DNA of 20,844 bases from Methylotenera_A sp031381645 (GCA_031381645.1 JANMYB010000004.1:1-20844); one strand, 5' to 3'. Positions 5,860 through 13,417 are shown, numbered from the stretch's first letter. The notes: generated by a model not told the origin, from the sequence alone. A program made the numbers and translations.

Positions 5860-7776
5860 ATGAAAAAATCTACCATTGCCAGCCTTATCGGCTTGGCATT
5901 TACCTCGCCAGTTTTTGCCGTCGAACAAATTGATTTAGATGAATTGACTGTCAAAGCGAATCGCTTTGAACGTAAAGATACTGAAACCACTTACGCTTCA
6001 GAAATTCACACCGCTAAACAAATTGAAGCTTCTGGTGTTGCAACACTTTATGATTTTTTAGCACAACAAACATCGTTAAATATTGTTTCTAATTTTGGTA
6101 GTCGCGCTACTCCCTCCCTCAACTTACGCGGTTATGGCGGTGAAAACGGTCATCAAAATGTAGTTATTACAGTAGATGGCCAACGTTTAAACAACATCGA
6201 TACCATTCCTCAATTGATTGGTGCTATTCCACTTGCCAACATTGAGCGCATCGAAATCAGTAAAGGGAGTGGCTCCGTCATCTATGGCGACGGCGCTACA
6301 GCAGGTACAGTACAAATTTATACAAAAAATAAAACGGGTGTAACAGTAAGCACCTCATGGGGTAATTATGGGCAAAAAAATCATTATGTAAACGCTGGCA
6401 TTTCAGAACAACATATTGATTTATCGGCTACTTTAGCACATGACAGCCACGATGGTTTTGGCAAAACAGATAACACTGGCCACAAAGATAAGTCAGATAG
6501 CGACACTCAAAATGTCAAACTAAAAATCAAACCCACTGATTACATACGCTTTATTGCAGAAGGTACAAGCTCAAGAAATAACTTTGCTTTCCAGAATGCA
6601 CTGAGTAAAGCACAGTTCAAGGATGACCCTCGTCAAGCTGGCGGCGCTTATCTCACCCAAGACTTTGATACAGATCAATGGAAAGTGGGCGCAGAGTATG
6701 ACATCACTAAAGAATTAAAATTGTCGGCGACACATTTTCAAGAAGATAAAAAATCTATTTTCGCTGGTGGTACTGCTACAGACTATGACTATCGATCGAA
6801 TGATGTAAGTTTAAGCTATCAAAATATAATCTTATCAGCCATCATTGGTTACCAAGATTTTGATGGTGATCGAGACAATACCTTTAATGTCACTACTAAA
6901 GACAATAAAGCTACATTTGCACAATTTGAATATCATCCAGATTGGATTTCAGAATCATTAACGCTGTCTGCAGGCGGGCGAAGTGAAAAAGTCACTTATC
7001 GCTACAATCCTAGCTTCGGTAGCAAGCTCAAAGATTCTGAAAATTTAAGTGCCTGGGATATTGGCGCCAACTATCAATTCACGCCTGAGTTGAGTATGTT
7101 CGCTAATTACAACAAATCATTCCAAGCTCCTGATGTTGATAGATTCTTTACCTTTGCAGGCACCTTCAATGGCTTTATTGAGACAGCTAAAGTTAAAACG
7201 TTCAATATCGGTTTAAATCATGTTGTAGCGAATAACCGTTTGAAAGTAACAGCATTTCAAGCCAAGCTAGACGATGAAATTTATTTAGTACCAGTCATTT
7301 TCAAAAATACCAATATTGATAAATCACATAAATACGGCTTAGAAATTCAAGACTATTTAACTATCAATAGTCAATTAAGTGCAGGTGTTATTTATAACTA
7401 CACTCGTGCAATTATTGATAAAGAAACTGATGCGATTGTAGGCACAATTAAAAATAAAGATTTACCAGGCGCACCAAAACATACAGTAGTTGCCAACTTA
7501 AATTGGAAATTTTATGAAAATGCCATGTTGAATTTGAATCATACGTGGCGCTTTAAAGCATACGTGTATAACGATTTCCAAAACAACGCGTCACAAAAAC
7601 AAGATAATTACGAATCAACCAATATTGCCTTAAGTTATCAGCACAAAAATATTAATGTCTTTACTTCACTCAATAATATTTTTGAACATGAAAACTCAAT
7701 TCAAATTGCTAACGACGCAATTTATCCTGTCGATTTTGTGCGTACTTGGCGTGTTGGCGTAAAAGCTGATTTTTAA
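5860..7776 (+). CDS. btuB: TonB-dependent outer-membrane receptor, cobalamin type (BtuB-like)
   Basis: A 638-residue precursor with a signal peptide of about 20 residues (MKKSTIASLIGLAFTSPVFA). The likely TonB box is DELTVKANRFE at about 27-37, similar to the DTLVVTANRF of BtuB. The plug domain spans about 45-155 (NLRGYGG, VVITVDGQRLNN, IERIEISKGSGSVIYGDGATAGTVQI). A 22-strand barrel would follow, ending in the aromatic terminus WRVGVKADF expected for BAM insertion. Cobalamin as substrate is inferred from the riboswitch directly upstream and from btuM directly downstream, since TonB receptors cannot be assigned by sequence alone. The length is close to that of E. coli BtuB (614). AGGGA 7 nt before the ATG supports the start. 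Expression should fall when cobalamin is plentiful. Confidence 0.88.
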   Translation: MKKSTIASLIGLAFTSPVFAVEQIDLDELTVKANRFERKDTETTYASEIHTAKQIEASGVATLYDFLAQQTSLNIVSNFGSRATPSLNLRGYGGENGHQNVVITVDGQRLNNIDTIPQLIGAIPLANIERIEISKGSGSVIYGDGATAGTVQIYTKNKTGVTVSTSWGNYGQKNHYVNAGISEQHIDLSATLAHDSHDGFGKTDNTGHKDKSDSDTQNVKLKIKPTDYIRFIAEGTSSRNNFAFQNALSKAQFKDDPRQAGGAYLTQDFDTDQWKVGAEYDITKELKLSATHFQEDKKSIFAGGTATDYDYRSNDVSLSYQNIILSAIIGYQDFDGDRDNTFNVTTKDNKATFAQFEYHPDWISESLTLSAGGRSEKVTYRYNPSFGSKLKDSENLSAWDIGANYQFTPELSMFANYNKSFQAPDVDRFFTFAGTFNGFIETAKVKTFNIGLNHVVANNRLKVTAFQAKLDDEIYLVPVIFKNTNIDKSHKYGLEIQDYLTINSQLSAGVIYNYTRAIIDKETDAIVGTIKNKDLPGAPKHTVVANLNWKFYENAMLNLNHTWRFKAYVYNDFQNNASQKQDNYESTNIALSYQHKNINVFTSLNNIFEHENSIQIANDAIYPVDFVRTWRVGVKADF

Positions 7777-7833
7777 TGCTAGCTGTTGAAGCGACGCTAA
7801 AAATGTTATGATTTTGCAATTATGGGAAACAAA

Positions 7834-8421
7834 ATGAATACTGTACTTAATCAGCCTTTAATTAAGCAGCTTTGTATCGCCGCAACAATTGCATTTTTTA
7901 TGCTGCTCACGCGCGGTAGCCACGTACTCACGCACGTTTCGCTGCCAGATGCGAGCTTAGTATTGTTTCTTCTTGGCGGCCTATTGTTAAAACGTGCTGG
8001 TTGGTTTGTGGCGTTTTTTGTATTAGCAACTTGCATCGATTTTGGTGCTGCAGCATTAGACCCTGCACAAGGCTTTTGCTTGACTAATGGTTATTGGGGC
8101 TTGATTCCAAGCTATGGTGCCATGTGGCTAGGTGGCTTGTGGCTAGGTAAGCAGCAAGATACTTTCTCCACTAATACTAAAAATATATCTACTTACGCTA
8201 TGGTGAGCATGTTTACGACATTTATTGCTTTTGTGATTTCTACACAAACATATTATTTATTCTCTGGTCGTTTTCCAGCCGATGGCGTTGTTGAATCGAT
8301 AAAGCACGGTTGGGAGTATTTACCAAGCTGGATGAGCTTTTCAGCGATGTACTTCGCGATTGTTTGGCTATTGGTTGCGTTATGGCGCAGCGTTAAACCA
8401 ATACAAACATCAAAAATCTAA
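7834..8421 (+). CDS. btuM: Solitary cobalamin transporter BtuM
   Basis: A 195-residue inner-membrane protein with about six hydrophobic helices, resembling the S-components of ECF transporters. The segment DPAQGFCLTNGYWGLIPSY contains the single conserved cysteine (C82 from this start). In the characterised BtuM of Thiobacillus denitrificans the equivalent cysteine (Cys80) coordinates cobalt and supports decyanation of the vitamin (established knowledge, from memory). BtuM works without a visible ECF module, and no btuCDF genes are present in the window, which fits. An ATG at 7822 is also in frame, but GGGA 6 nt before the ATG at 7834 favours the later start. The gene is 57 bp after btuB with no terminator between them, so both are probably under the riboswitch. 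A terminator follows. Confidence 0.82.
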   Translation: MNTVLNQPLIKQLCIAATIAFFMLLTRGSHVLTHVSLPDASLVLFLLGGLLLKRAGWFVAFFVLATCIDFGAAALDPAQGFCLTNGYWGLIPSYGAMWLGGLWLGKQQDTFSTNTKNISTYAMVSMFTTFIAFVISTQTYYLFSGRFPADGVVESIKHGWEYLPSWMSFSAMYFAIVWLLVALWRSVKPIQTSKI

Positions 8422-8438
8422 TGTGAGAATGAGGATAT

Positions 8439-8467
8439 AAGCCGCTTGAAATTTAAGCGGCTTTTTT
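8439..8467 (+). terminator. Intrinsic terminator after btuM, ending 1 nt before the bluB ATG
   Basis: AAGCCGCTT (8439-8447) pairs perfectly with AAGCGGCTT (8455-8463) around a 7-nt loop, and the T-run continues to 8467. This is a textbook Rho-independent terminator. It ends one base before the bluB start codon. Confidence 0.85.
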
Positions 8468-8468
8468 C

Positions 8469-9146
8469 ATGTCAAAAACTAATCAAAATACGCACGCTTA
8501 CTCTGAGCAAGAACAAACCGCCATCTATAAGGTAATTGCCGAGCGTCGCGATATGCGGCATTTTTTGCCTACTCCAATAGAAACAGAAGTTTTGCAGAAA
8601 ATACTACAAGCCGCACACCACGCGCCTAGCGTAGGTTTAATGCAACCATGGCGATTTATTCGTATTACCGATAAAACCACCCGCAAAGCCATTTACAAAT
8701 TGGTGGATGAAGAACGCATCAAAACTGCGCAAGCGATTGGCGAATTTGAAAACACGGCACGCATGGCAGAATTTTTGCGGCTAAAAGTAGAAGGCATTTT
8801 AGAGTGTGGAGAACTGTTAGTTGCCACGCTTTGTAATAAGCGCGAGAAACACATTTTTGGGCGGCGTACCTTGCCCGAAATGGACGTCGCTTCTGTCAGT
8901 TGTGCAATTCAAAATATGTGGCTGGCCGCGCGGGCGGAAGGTCTAGGTATGGGCTGGGTTTCTATTTTCGACCCTGAAAAACTAGGCGCTTTACTTAATA
9001 TCCCTGAGGACGCAAAGCCAATAGCGGTGCTATGTTTGGGGCATGTGAATTCATTCTACAAAGAACCTATGTTAGTTGAAACGGGTTGGCGAGAAGCTAA
9101 ACCAATGAGTGAAATGTTAATGGAAAACGGCTGGGAAAATAGTTAA
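8469..9146 (+). CDS. bluB: 5,6-dimethylbenzimidazole synthase BluB
   Basis: A 225-residue flavin-destructase of the nitroreductase fold that cleaves reduced FMN with oxygen to make 5,6-dimethylbenzimidazole, the lower ligand of cobalamin. Family motifs are ERRDMRHFLPTPIE (about 25-38), LQAAHHAPSVGLMQPWRFIRI (in parts, about 47-67), and the C-terminal half GLGMGWVSIFDPEKL with LCLGHV. The length is normal. The ATG at 8469 directly follows the T-run of the upstream terminator and has no Shine-Dalgarno sequence. No other in-frame start lies upstream because of a TAA at 8454-8456, so initiation is unusual. cobU follows after 4 bp, so bluB-cobU-S4 read as an operon. An oxygen-dependent enzyme implies aerobic growth. 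Confidence 0.94.
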   Translation: MSKTNQNTHAYSEQEQTAIYKVIAERRDMRHFLPTPIETEVLQKILQAAHHAPSVGLMQPWRFIRITDKTTRKAIYKLVDEERIKTAQAIGEFENTARMAEFLRLKVEGILECGELLVATLCNKREKHIFGRRTLPEMDVASVSCAIQNMWLAARAEGLGMGWVSIFDPEKLGALLNIPEDAKPIAVLCLGHVNSFYKEPMLVETGWREAKPMSEMLMENGWENS

Positions 9147-9150
9147 TAAT

Positions 9151-9678
9151 ATGAGCATCCATTTAATTTTAGGCGGTGCGCGCAGCGGCAAAAGCACTTA
9201 TGCGGAAAAATTAGCTGCAAATAGCGGCTTGCCTGTCACCTACATTGCTACCGCGCAAGTTTATGATGATGAATTTAAGCAGCGCGTGCAGCACCACAAA
9301 GATAGACGCCCAAAAAATTGGCAATTAGTCGAAGCGCCACATTATTTAGCACATGCCATGCAGGCTAATAACCATGAGGGTCACAGCCTTATTGTAGATT
9401 GCCTTACATTATGGCTAGCACAATGTATTTGCCCAGAGTGCGCGCCACCCGAAGGCGTGGATTGGGTGCTGGAGCGCGAGATTTTTTTAAACACCTTACC
9501 AACATTGCAAGGCGAAATTATTTTAGTCAGCAACGAGGTCGGCATGGGCATTGTGCCGCTGGGTGAAATTAATCGCCAATTTCAAGATGAACAAGGTCGC
9601 TTAAACCAAGCTGTAGCAGCCTTAGCAGATGAGGTGGTATTTGTTGCTGCTGGTTTACCACTAAAACTGAAAGGTTAA
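9151..9678 (+). CDS. cobU: Adenosylcobinamide kinase / adenosylcobinamide-phosphate guanylyltransferase
   Basis: A 175-residue bifunctional enzyme (CobU in Salmonella naming, CobP in Pseudomonas). It phosphorylates adenosylcobinamide and then transfers GMP to give adenosylcobinamide-GDP, the substrate of CobS. The P-loop GGARSGKS is at residues 8-15. The conserved HHKDRRP at about 48-54 carries the histidine region that is guanylylated in the family, and VDCLTLWL and VSNEVGMGIVP follow. The length is normal (about 180). It starts 4 bp after bluB and is followed 1 bp later by the S4-domain gene, so the three are translated from one message. The partners CobS, CobT and CobC are encoded on the opposite strand just downstream. 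Confidence 0.95.
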   Translation: MSIHLILGGARSGKSTYAEKLAANSGLPVTYIATAQVYDDEFKQRVQHHKDRRPKNWQLVEAPHYLAHAMQANNHEGHSLIVDCLTLWLAQCICPECAPPEGVDWVLEREIFLNTLPTLQGEIILVSNEVGMGIVPLGEINRQFQDEQGRLNQAVAALADEVVFVAAGLPLKLKG

Positions 9679-9679
9679 G

Positions 9680-9883
9680 ATGGAGTTTACATTAAAAGGT
9701 GAATTTATCGCGCTGTGCGATTTGCTAAAAACCACAGGCATCGCCAATAGCGGCGGCCAAGGAAAAATGATGGCGGCTGACGGCATTGTAAAAGTAGATG
9801 GCAAAATTGAGTTGCGTAAAACTGCGAAAATACGCGCTGGGCAAGCTGTAGAATGCTTAGGCAAAACAATTAAAGTAAGTTAA
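9680..9883 (+). CDS. Small S4-domain RNA-binding protein (YbcJ-like)
   Basis: A 67-residue protein made of one S4-type RNA-binding module: FIALCDLLKTTGIANSGGQ, then IVKVDGKIELRKTAKIRAGQAVE (in parts). It resembles the stand-alone YbcJ family, whose target RNA is unknown. The ATG lies one base after the cobU stop, and the ribosome-binding AAAGG sits inside the end of cobU, so its translation is coupled to cobU. There is no obvious functional link to cobalamin; co-location may be simple operon hitch-hiking. A multi-hairpin spacer follows before the convergent cobC. Confidence 0.85.
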   Translation: MEFTLKGEFIALCDLLKTTGIANSGGQGKMMAADGIVKVDGKIELRKTAKIRAGQAVECLGKTIKVS

Positions 9884-9902
9884 TTTTTATTTAAATAAAT
9901 CC

Positions 9903-10005
9903 CACTGGATTAAATCATTCCAGTGCAAGCCTGCGAGGCAATATCCATGAGGGTTTCACGCACGAATAACCAGCTTTAGCTGGTATATTCTGCGGGGACA
10001 ACCCT
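9903..10005. other. Multi-hairpin spacer between convergent S4 gene and cobC
   Basis: Within the 142-bp spacer several inverted repeats follow each other. CACTGGA/TCCAGTG spans 9903-9925, GCCT/AGGC spans 9929-9939, and ACCAGC-TTTA-GCTGGT spans 9969-9984. The last is enclosed by AGGGTT (9950-9955) pairing with AACCCT (10000-10005). This may be a bidirectional terminator or a structured RNA. No T-run marks a clear intrinsic terminator. Confidence 0.45.
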
Positions 10006-10025
10006 TGCGGTTGCAGAGCCATTAA

Positions 10026-10592
10026 TTACAAATTCACAAACGTTACCTTTGGTATTTTGTCGCTAAAATCCAGTTGCGTCACGCTGGCGTGATCGATATT
10101 AAAGCGAAACAAGCCTTTCAATTCCATATTCAGCACATGCGCCAATAGCGCGCGTATCATGCCCCCGTGCGTTACCACCAAAATATTTTCACCTAAATGC
10201 TTAGCCTTCATTTCATCTAAAAAGTTAAGCCCGCGTTGTTGCAATTGGCTAAACGTTTCGCCATTTGGGGGTGCTTGGTTGGCATAATCGTGCGCCCAGC
10301 CATCAAATATATCGCGCGGAATATCGTCCCAAGCATTCATTTCCCAATCGCCAAAGTTAAGTTCAAGCAAGCGATTGTCCAAAATAGGCTCCCCCAAATT
10401 AAGCGCTTCTGCAAGCTTTACACAACGTTGTAACGGGCTAGTATAGATAGTGTCAAAAGCCATTTTAGCAAGCTTAGTTTGCGTGCTAGCAACCTCGCTC
10501 GCAAAACTGGCCGCCACGTCAATATCACTTTGGCCATAGCAAATTCCAGGCCCAATTTGCAGCGAAGTATGGCGAATTAAGGTGAGTTTCAA
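10026..10592 (-). CDS. cobC: Histidine phosphatase, alpha-ribazole phosphatase type
   Basis: A histidine-phosphatase-superfamily protein of 188 residues from the preferred start. In the cobalamin pathway CobC removes the phosphate from alpha-ribazole-5'-phosphate (or from the cobalamin phosphate made by CobS). The catalytic LIRHT lies near the N-terminus (H8 from this start) and the second histidine in VVTHGGMIRALLAH (H142), with YGQSDIDV and SPLQRC between. The frame can open at TTG 10607, but TTG 10592 is better: GGAG lies 9 nt before it, and it overlaps the cobS stop as TTGA (10592-10589), a coupling junction. The assignment to CobC rather than a generic phosphatase rests on the cobT-cobS-cobC order. 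Confidence 0.87.
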   Translation of the reverse strand: MKLTLIRHTSLQIGPGICYGQSDIDVAASFASEVASTQTKLAKMAFDTIYTSPLQRCVKLAEALNLGEPILDNRLLELNFGDWEMNAWDDIPRDIFDGWAHDYANQAPPNGETFSQLQQRGLNFLDEMKAKHLGENILVVTHGGMIRALLAHVLNMELKGLFRFNIDHASVTQLDFSDKIPKVTFVNL

Positions 10593-11383
10593 ACGTTGTA
10601 ACTCCAAATAACCACGCCCAAATAAAACGCCAGCTCAGTGATTTGTTGCATGGCACCTAGCGTGTCGCCCGTATAGCCGCCCAACCATTTGTGGATTTTA
10701 TGCCGCCACCAAAACCAGCTTAAAAATACTGGGATCAAAACCATTAATACAAATTTAACGCTAATATCAAGTGCGTGATTGTTCACAACCAACAAACCAA
10801 GAATAAACAAAAATGGCACTAAGCCAAACACATTCGCCAGCACTAAATCAACCACGCTAATTTGCGTAGCCAATGGCTTGGCTTTTCCCTCTGCTTTGGT
10901 GTAATTTAAGTTTGCCATGATATAAACCGCGGCTAAACGACTGAGCGCATGACCCGCAACTAAGGCAAACGGCACAAAGTAACTATTGAGCGAGTTTAAC
11001 AATTGGAATTTAACAAATAATGCTAAAAATAAAGCCGTCGCACCATATGTTCCTAATCGAGAATCTTGCATGATAGTGAGTATTTGCTCACGCTGCCAGC
11101 CGCCACCCAGGCCATCTGCGCTGTCTGCTAGGCCATCCTCGTGAAACGCCCCCGTGAGGTAAATAGTAGCTGCCATACTAATTAACACAGCAATGGTTTG
11201 CGGTAAAAATTGCACGCTGAATGCATAAATACCCGCACCAACCAAGCCGACAATAATGCCGATGAGCGGAAAGTATTTAGCAGAATGATTAAGTTCGCTT
11301 TCTTGGAAATCAGCAAAATTGGGTACGGGGATTCGTGTGAAAAAACCTAAAGCCAGCAGAAAGTATCGCCATTGTTTTCGCAT
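10589..11383 (-). CDS. cobS: Adenosylcobinamide-GDP ribazoletransferase (cobalamin synthase)
   Basis: A 264-residue polytopic inner-membrane enzyme that joins adenosylcobinamide-GDP to alpha-ribazole (phosphate), the last assembly step of adenosylcobalamin. The signature HEDGLADSADGLGGG at about 81-95 is the acidic, metal-binding active-site segment of CobS. An N-terminal GFFTRIPVP and about six to seven hydrophobic helices complete the picture, and the length is typical. It begins 2 bp after the cobT stop and ends in a TTGA overlap with cobC, so cobT-cobS-cobC is one tightly packed operon. Confidence 0.95.
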   Translation of the reverse strand: MRKQWRYFLLALGFFTRIPVPNFADFQESELNHSAKYFPLIGIIVGLVGAGIYAFSVQFLPQTIAVLISMAATIYLTGAFHEDGLADSADGLGGGWQREQILTIMQDSRLGTYGATALFLALFVKFQLLNSLNSYFVPFALVAGHALSRLAAVYIMANLNYTKAEGKAKPLATQISVVDLVLANVFGLVPFLFILGLLVVNNHALDISVKFVLMVLIPVFLSWFWWRHKIHKWLGGYTGDTLGAMQQITELAFYLGVVIWSYNV

Positions 11384-11385
11384 AT

Positions 11386-12426
11386 TTAGCTTTTTTCCGA
11401 AATGCCAGCGCTTTCGAAACTTGCCATGTCATTTAAAAAGTTAACTGCGGCTTGCACTAGCGGGTAAGCCAAAGCCGCACCAGTGCCTTCGCCCAACCGC
11501 ATGCCTAGATCCAGCAAGGGTTTTGCGCCTAAGTACTCTAATAGTTTGCGATGCGGCGTTTCGCTAGAGCAATGCGCAAACAGGCAATATTGCAAAATAT
11601 TTGGCTGTAATTTACTTGCGACAAGTAATGCCGATGTTGCGATAAATCCATCAATCAACCACACGGTTTTTTGCTCAGCCGCAGCCAACATTGCTCCCAC
11701 CATCATGGCAATTTCAAAGCCACCAAATGTGGCTAACACCCTCATACTTTCAAGTGCTTGTAGCGCATGCTGTTGAATGGCTTTTTCAAGAATTTCCGTT
11801 TTTTTCATCAAGCCTGTGTCGTCTAAACCTGTGCCGCGTCCCACACAATCACTTATTGGTAGCTCACACAAAACACTCATTAAACAAGTGGCAGATGAGG
11901 TATTGGCAATGCCCATTTCTCCAAATCCCATTACATTACAACCTGCTTCAACTTCTTTTTGGGCAAGCACTACACCTCGAGCAAGCGCTTCCTCACATTG
12001 GTTTTGCGTCATCGCCACCTCATGCAAAAAACTAGCTGTGCCCATACCGATTTTGGCATGAATTAAACCTGCACGTGCTTCAAACTGATGATTTACCCCT
12101 GCATCAATCACACGCAACATAAACCCATTCTGCTTGGCCAAAACATTAATGCCTGCACCGCCACTCAAAAAGTTCAATACCATTTGCGCAGTAACTGCCT
12201 GCGGATAAGAACTGACGCCGCTTGCAGCGATACCATGATCGCCTGCAAATATAAGCATGGTTGGTTTATTTAATTTTGGCGATAAAGTATTTTGAATTAA
12301 TCCAATTTGTAGCGCGATTTCTTCCAAGCGACCCAGCGAGCCGAGCGGCTTGCTTTTTTGGTCAATTTTTTGTTGTAGCGCAGACTTTAAAGTACCGCCG
12401 AGCGATGAAATTTGAAATGTTGTCAT
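11386..12426 (-). CDS. cobT: Nicotinate-nucleotide--dimethylbenzimidazole phosphoribosyltransferase
   Basis: A 346-residue cytoplasmic enzyme that transfers phosphoribose from nicotinate mononucleotide to dimethylbenzimidazole, giving alpha-ribazole phosphate. Motifs are KSKPLGSLGRLEEIA near the N-terminus, FAGDHGIAASGVSSYPQAVT at about 60-79, GEMGIANTSSAT in the middle, and RLGEGTGAALAYPL near the end. In the last, E313 matches the catalytic glutamate (Glu317 in Salmonella CobT). It uses the product of bluB on the other strand. It is the first gene of the cobT-cobS-cobC operon. Its ATG lies only 18 bp past a strong terminator and has no Shine-Dalgarno sequence, so the source of its transcript is unclear. 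Confidence 0.96.
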   Translation of the reverse strand: MTTFQISSLGGTLKSALQQKIDQKSKPLGSLGRLEEIALQIGLIQNTLSPKLNKPTMLIFAGDHGIAASGVSSYPQAVTAQMVLNFLSGGAGINVLAKQNGFMLRVIDAGVNHQFEARAGLIHAKIGMGTASFLHEVAMTQNQCEEALARGVVLAQKEVEAGCNVMGFGEMGIANTSSATCLMSVLCELPISDCVGRGTGLDDTGLMKKTEILEKAIQQHALQALESMRVLATFGGFEIAMMVGAMLAAAEQKTVWLIDGFIATSALLVASKLQPNILQYCLFAHCSSETPHRKLLEYLGAKPLLDLGMRLGEGTGAALAYPLVQAAVNFLNDMASFESAGISEKS

Positions 12427-12444
12427 GTCAGAAGTTTAAATGAA

Positions 12445-12476
12445 AAATCCGCAAAACCGTTAAGCTTTGCGGATTT
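12445..12476 (-). terminator. Intrinsic terminator after the small lipoprotein gene
   Basis: A perfect 11-bp stem (AAATCCGCAAA, 12445-12455, with 12466-12476) surrounds a 10-nt loop. On minus it ends in a run of five T and lies 19 bp after the lipoprotein stop. The cobT start codon follows only 18 bp later on the same strand. Confidence 0.8.
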
Positions 12477-12495
12477 AATTAACACTTAAAATTGA

Positions 12496-12732
12496 TTATT
12501 TTGCTGCTTCGGCTGCCGCAGCATCTTTAGCTGCTTGTATTGCATCAACTGCTTCTTCTTTGGCTTCCGCTGCTGCTGCGGATGTTGCAGCAGCCGCATC
12601 TTTAGTCGCCTCAACAGCCTCGCCCATTTCAGCTTTTGCGGCATCGGCCGCTTCTTCGGTTTTTTTGCTACAGGCAACAGTCAATGTGGTCGCAACTAAA
12701 CCTACTAATAACGCACGTAAAAATGGTTTCAT
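12496..12732 (-). CDS. Small Ala-rich lipoprotein, coiled coil
   Basis: A 78-residue lipoprotein precursor. The signal peptide MKPFLRALLVGLVATTLTVAC ends in the lipobox TVAC with C21 as the lipidation site. The mature part is almost only Ala, Glu, Lys and Asp in repeats such as AAAEAKEEAVDA, which predicts one long amphipathic helix comparable in style to Lpp-type spacers. No specific family is recognised. AAGGAG upstream of the ATG supports the start. It lies 18 bp after the BON-LysM gene and is followed by a terminator, so the two form a short envelope operon. A role in holding the outer membrane or binding peptidoglycan is inference only. Confidence 0.8.
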   Translation of the reverse strand: MKPFLRALLVGLVATTLTVACSKKTEEAADAAKAEMGEAVEATKDAAAATSAAAAEAKEEAVDAIQAAKDAAAAEAAK

Positions 12733-12750
12733 CTCAAACTCCTTATATAG

Positions 12751-13251
12751 TTATTGCGGTGGAATGCGCAGCATTTGGCCTGGATAAATTTTATCTGGAT
12801 GGCTCAACATTGGTTTGTTCGCTTCAAAAATTTTCATATACGCATTAGCGTTGCCATAATATTCTTTGGCCACTTTTGAAAGCGTATCGCCGCGCACCAC
12901 GGTATAAAATTGAGGCTCTGCCTCAGCTTCAATCACGCCCAATTGGTCTTGCACATGCTCAACACCCGCCACATTGCCGCAACATAGCAAAATTTTCTCT
13001 TTAGTGGCTTGATCTGCCGCCATGCCTTGCACAATCACCGTGCCAGAAGCACCATCAAAGCCAATCGCCAAGCCATCTGCGGTTAAATTCATTTTTGCTA
13101 CATAGTTTGCAATTGCATTTGCAGCCGCTTTATTGGCCGCTTCCACATTTACAGGTGTTGGGTTGGCTTTTGCGAGCACTTCGGTCGCCTTTGCATCGCC
13201 TATTCCAAATAATTTTTCTCCAGCCTCTTTAATAAATGAAAACATGCCCAT
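12751..13251 (-). CDS. BON and LysM domain protein (Kbp/YgaU-like)
   Basis: A 166-residue protein with the architecture of E. coli YgaU/Kbp. A BON domain lies at about 30-110 (LAIGFDGASGTVIVQGMAADQATKEKIL in parts, then VAGVEHVQDQL) and a C-terminal LysM at about 115-165 (YTVVRGDTLSKVAKEYYGNANAYMKIFEANK in parts, ending YPGQMLRIP). E. coli Kbp binds K+; LysM modules usually bind peptidoglycan. No signal peptide is evident, as in Kbp. The frame is open to 13287, but ATG 13251 has AAGGAG 6 nt upstream and gives the family start MGMFSFIKEAGEKLFG, so I choose it. It is co-transcribed with the small lipoprotein downstream. Confidence 0.9.
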   Translation of the reverse strand: MGMFSFIKEAGEKLFGIGDAKATEVLAKANPTPVNVEAANKAAANAIANYVAKMNLTADGLAIGFDGASGTVIVQGMAADQATKEKILLCCGNVAGVEHVQDQLGVIEAEAEPQFYTVVRGDTLSKVAKEYYGNANAYMKIFEANKPMLSHPDKIYPGQMLRIPPQ

Positions 13252-13417
13252 AACGCTCTCCTTGTTAATTTTGTTTGATTGATGCAACTAGGTTCTTTTT
13301 GAACAAAAGGCTAGCGATAAACTCGAGCCCATTGATAGCATCATAGTGTAATTATTTTAATTTGACCACCTTAGTTTTTAATTTAATTGCTTGGCTTTGT
13401 GCCAATATTGGTTAAGT

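Noticed and set aside
12486..12677. Lys/Gln-rich open frame on minus overlapping the small lipoprotein
   Set aside because: It is the shifted frame of the Ala/Glu-rich lipoprotein gene. Its composition follows from the GCN/GAA repeats, and the lipoprotein frame has a signal peptide, lipobox and ribosome-binding site.
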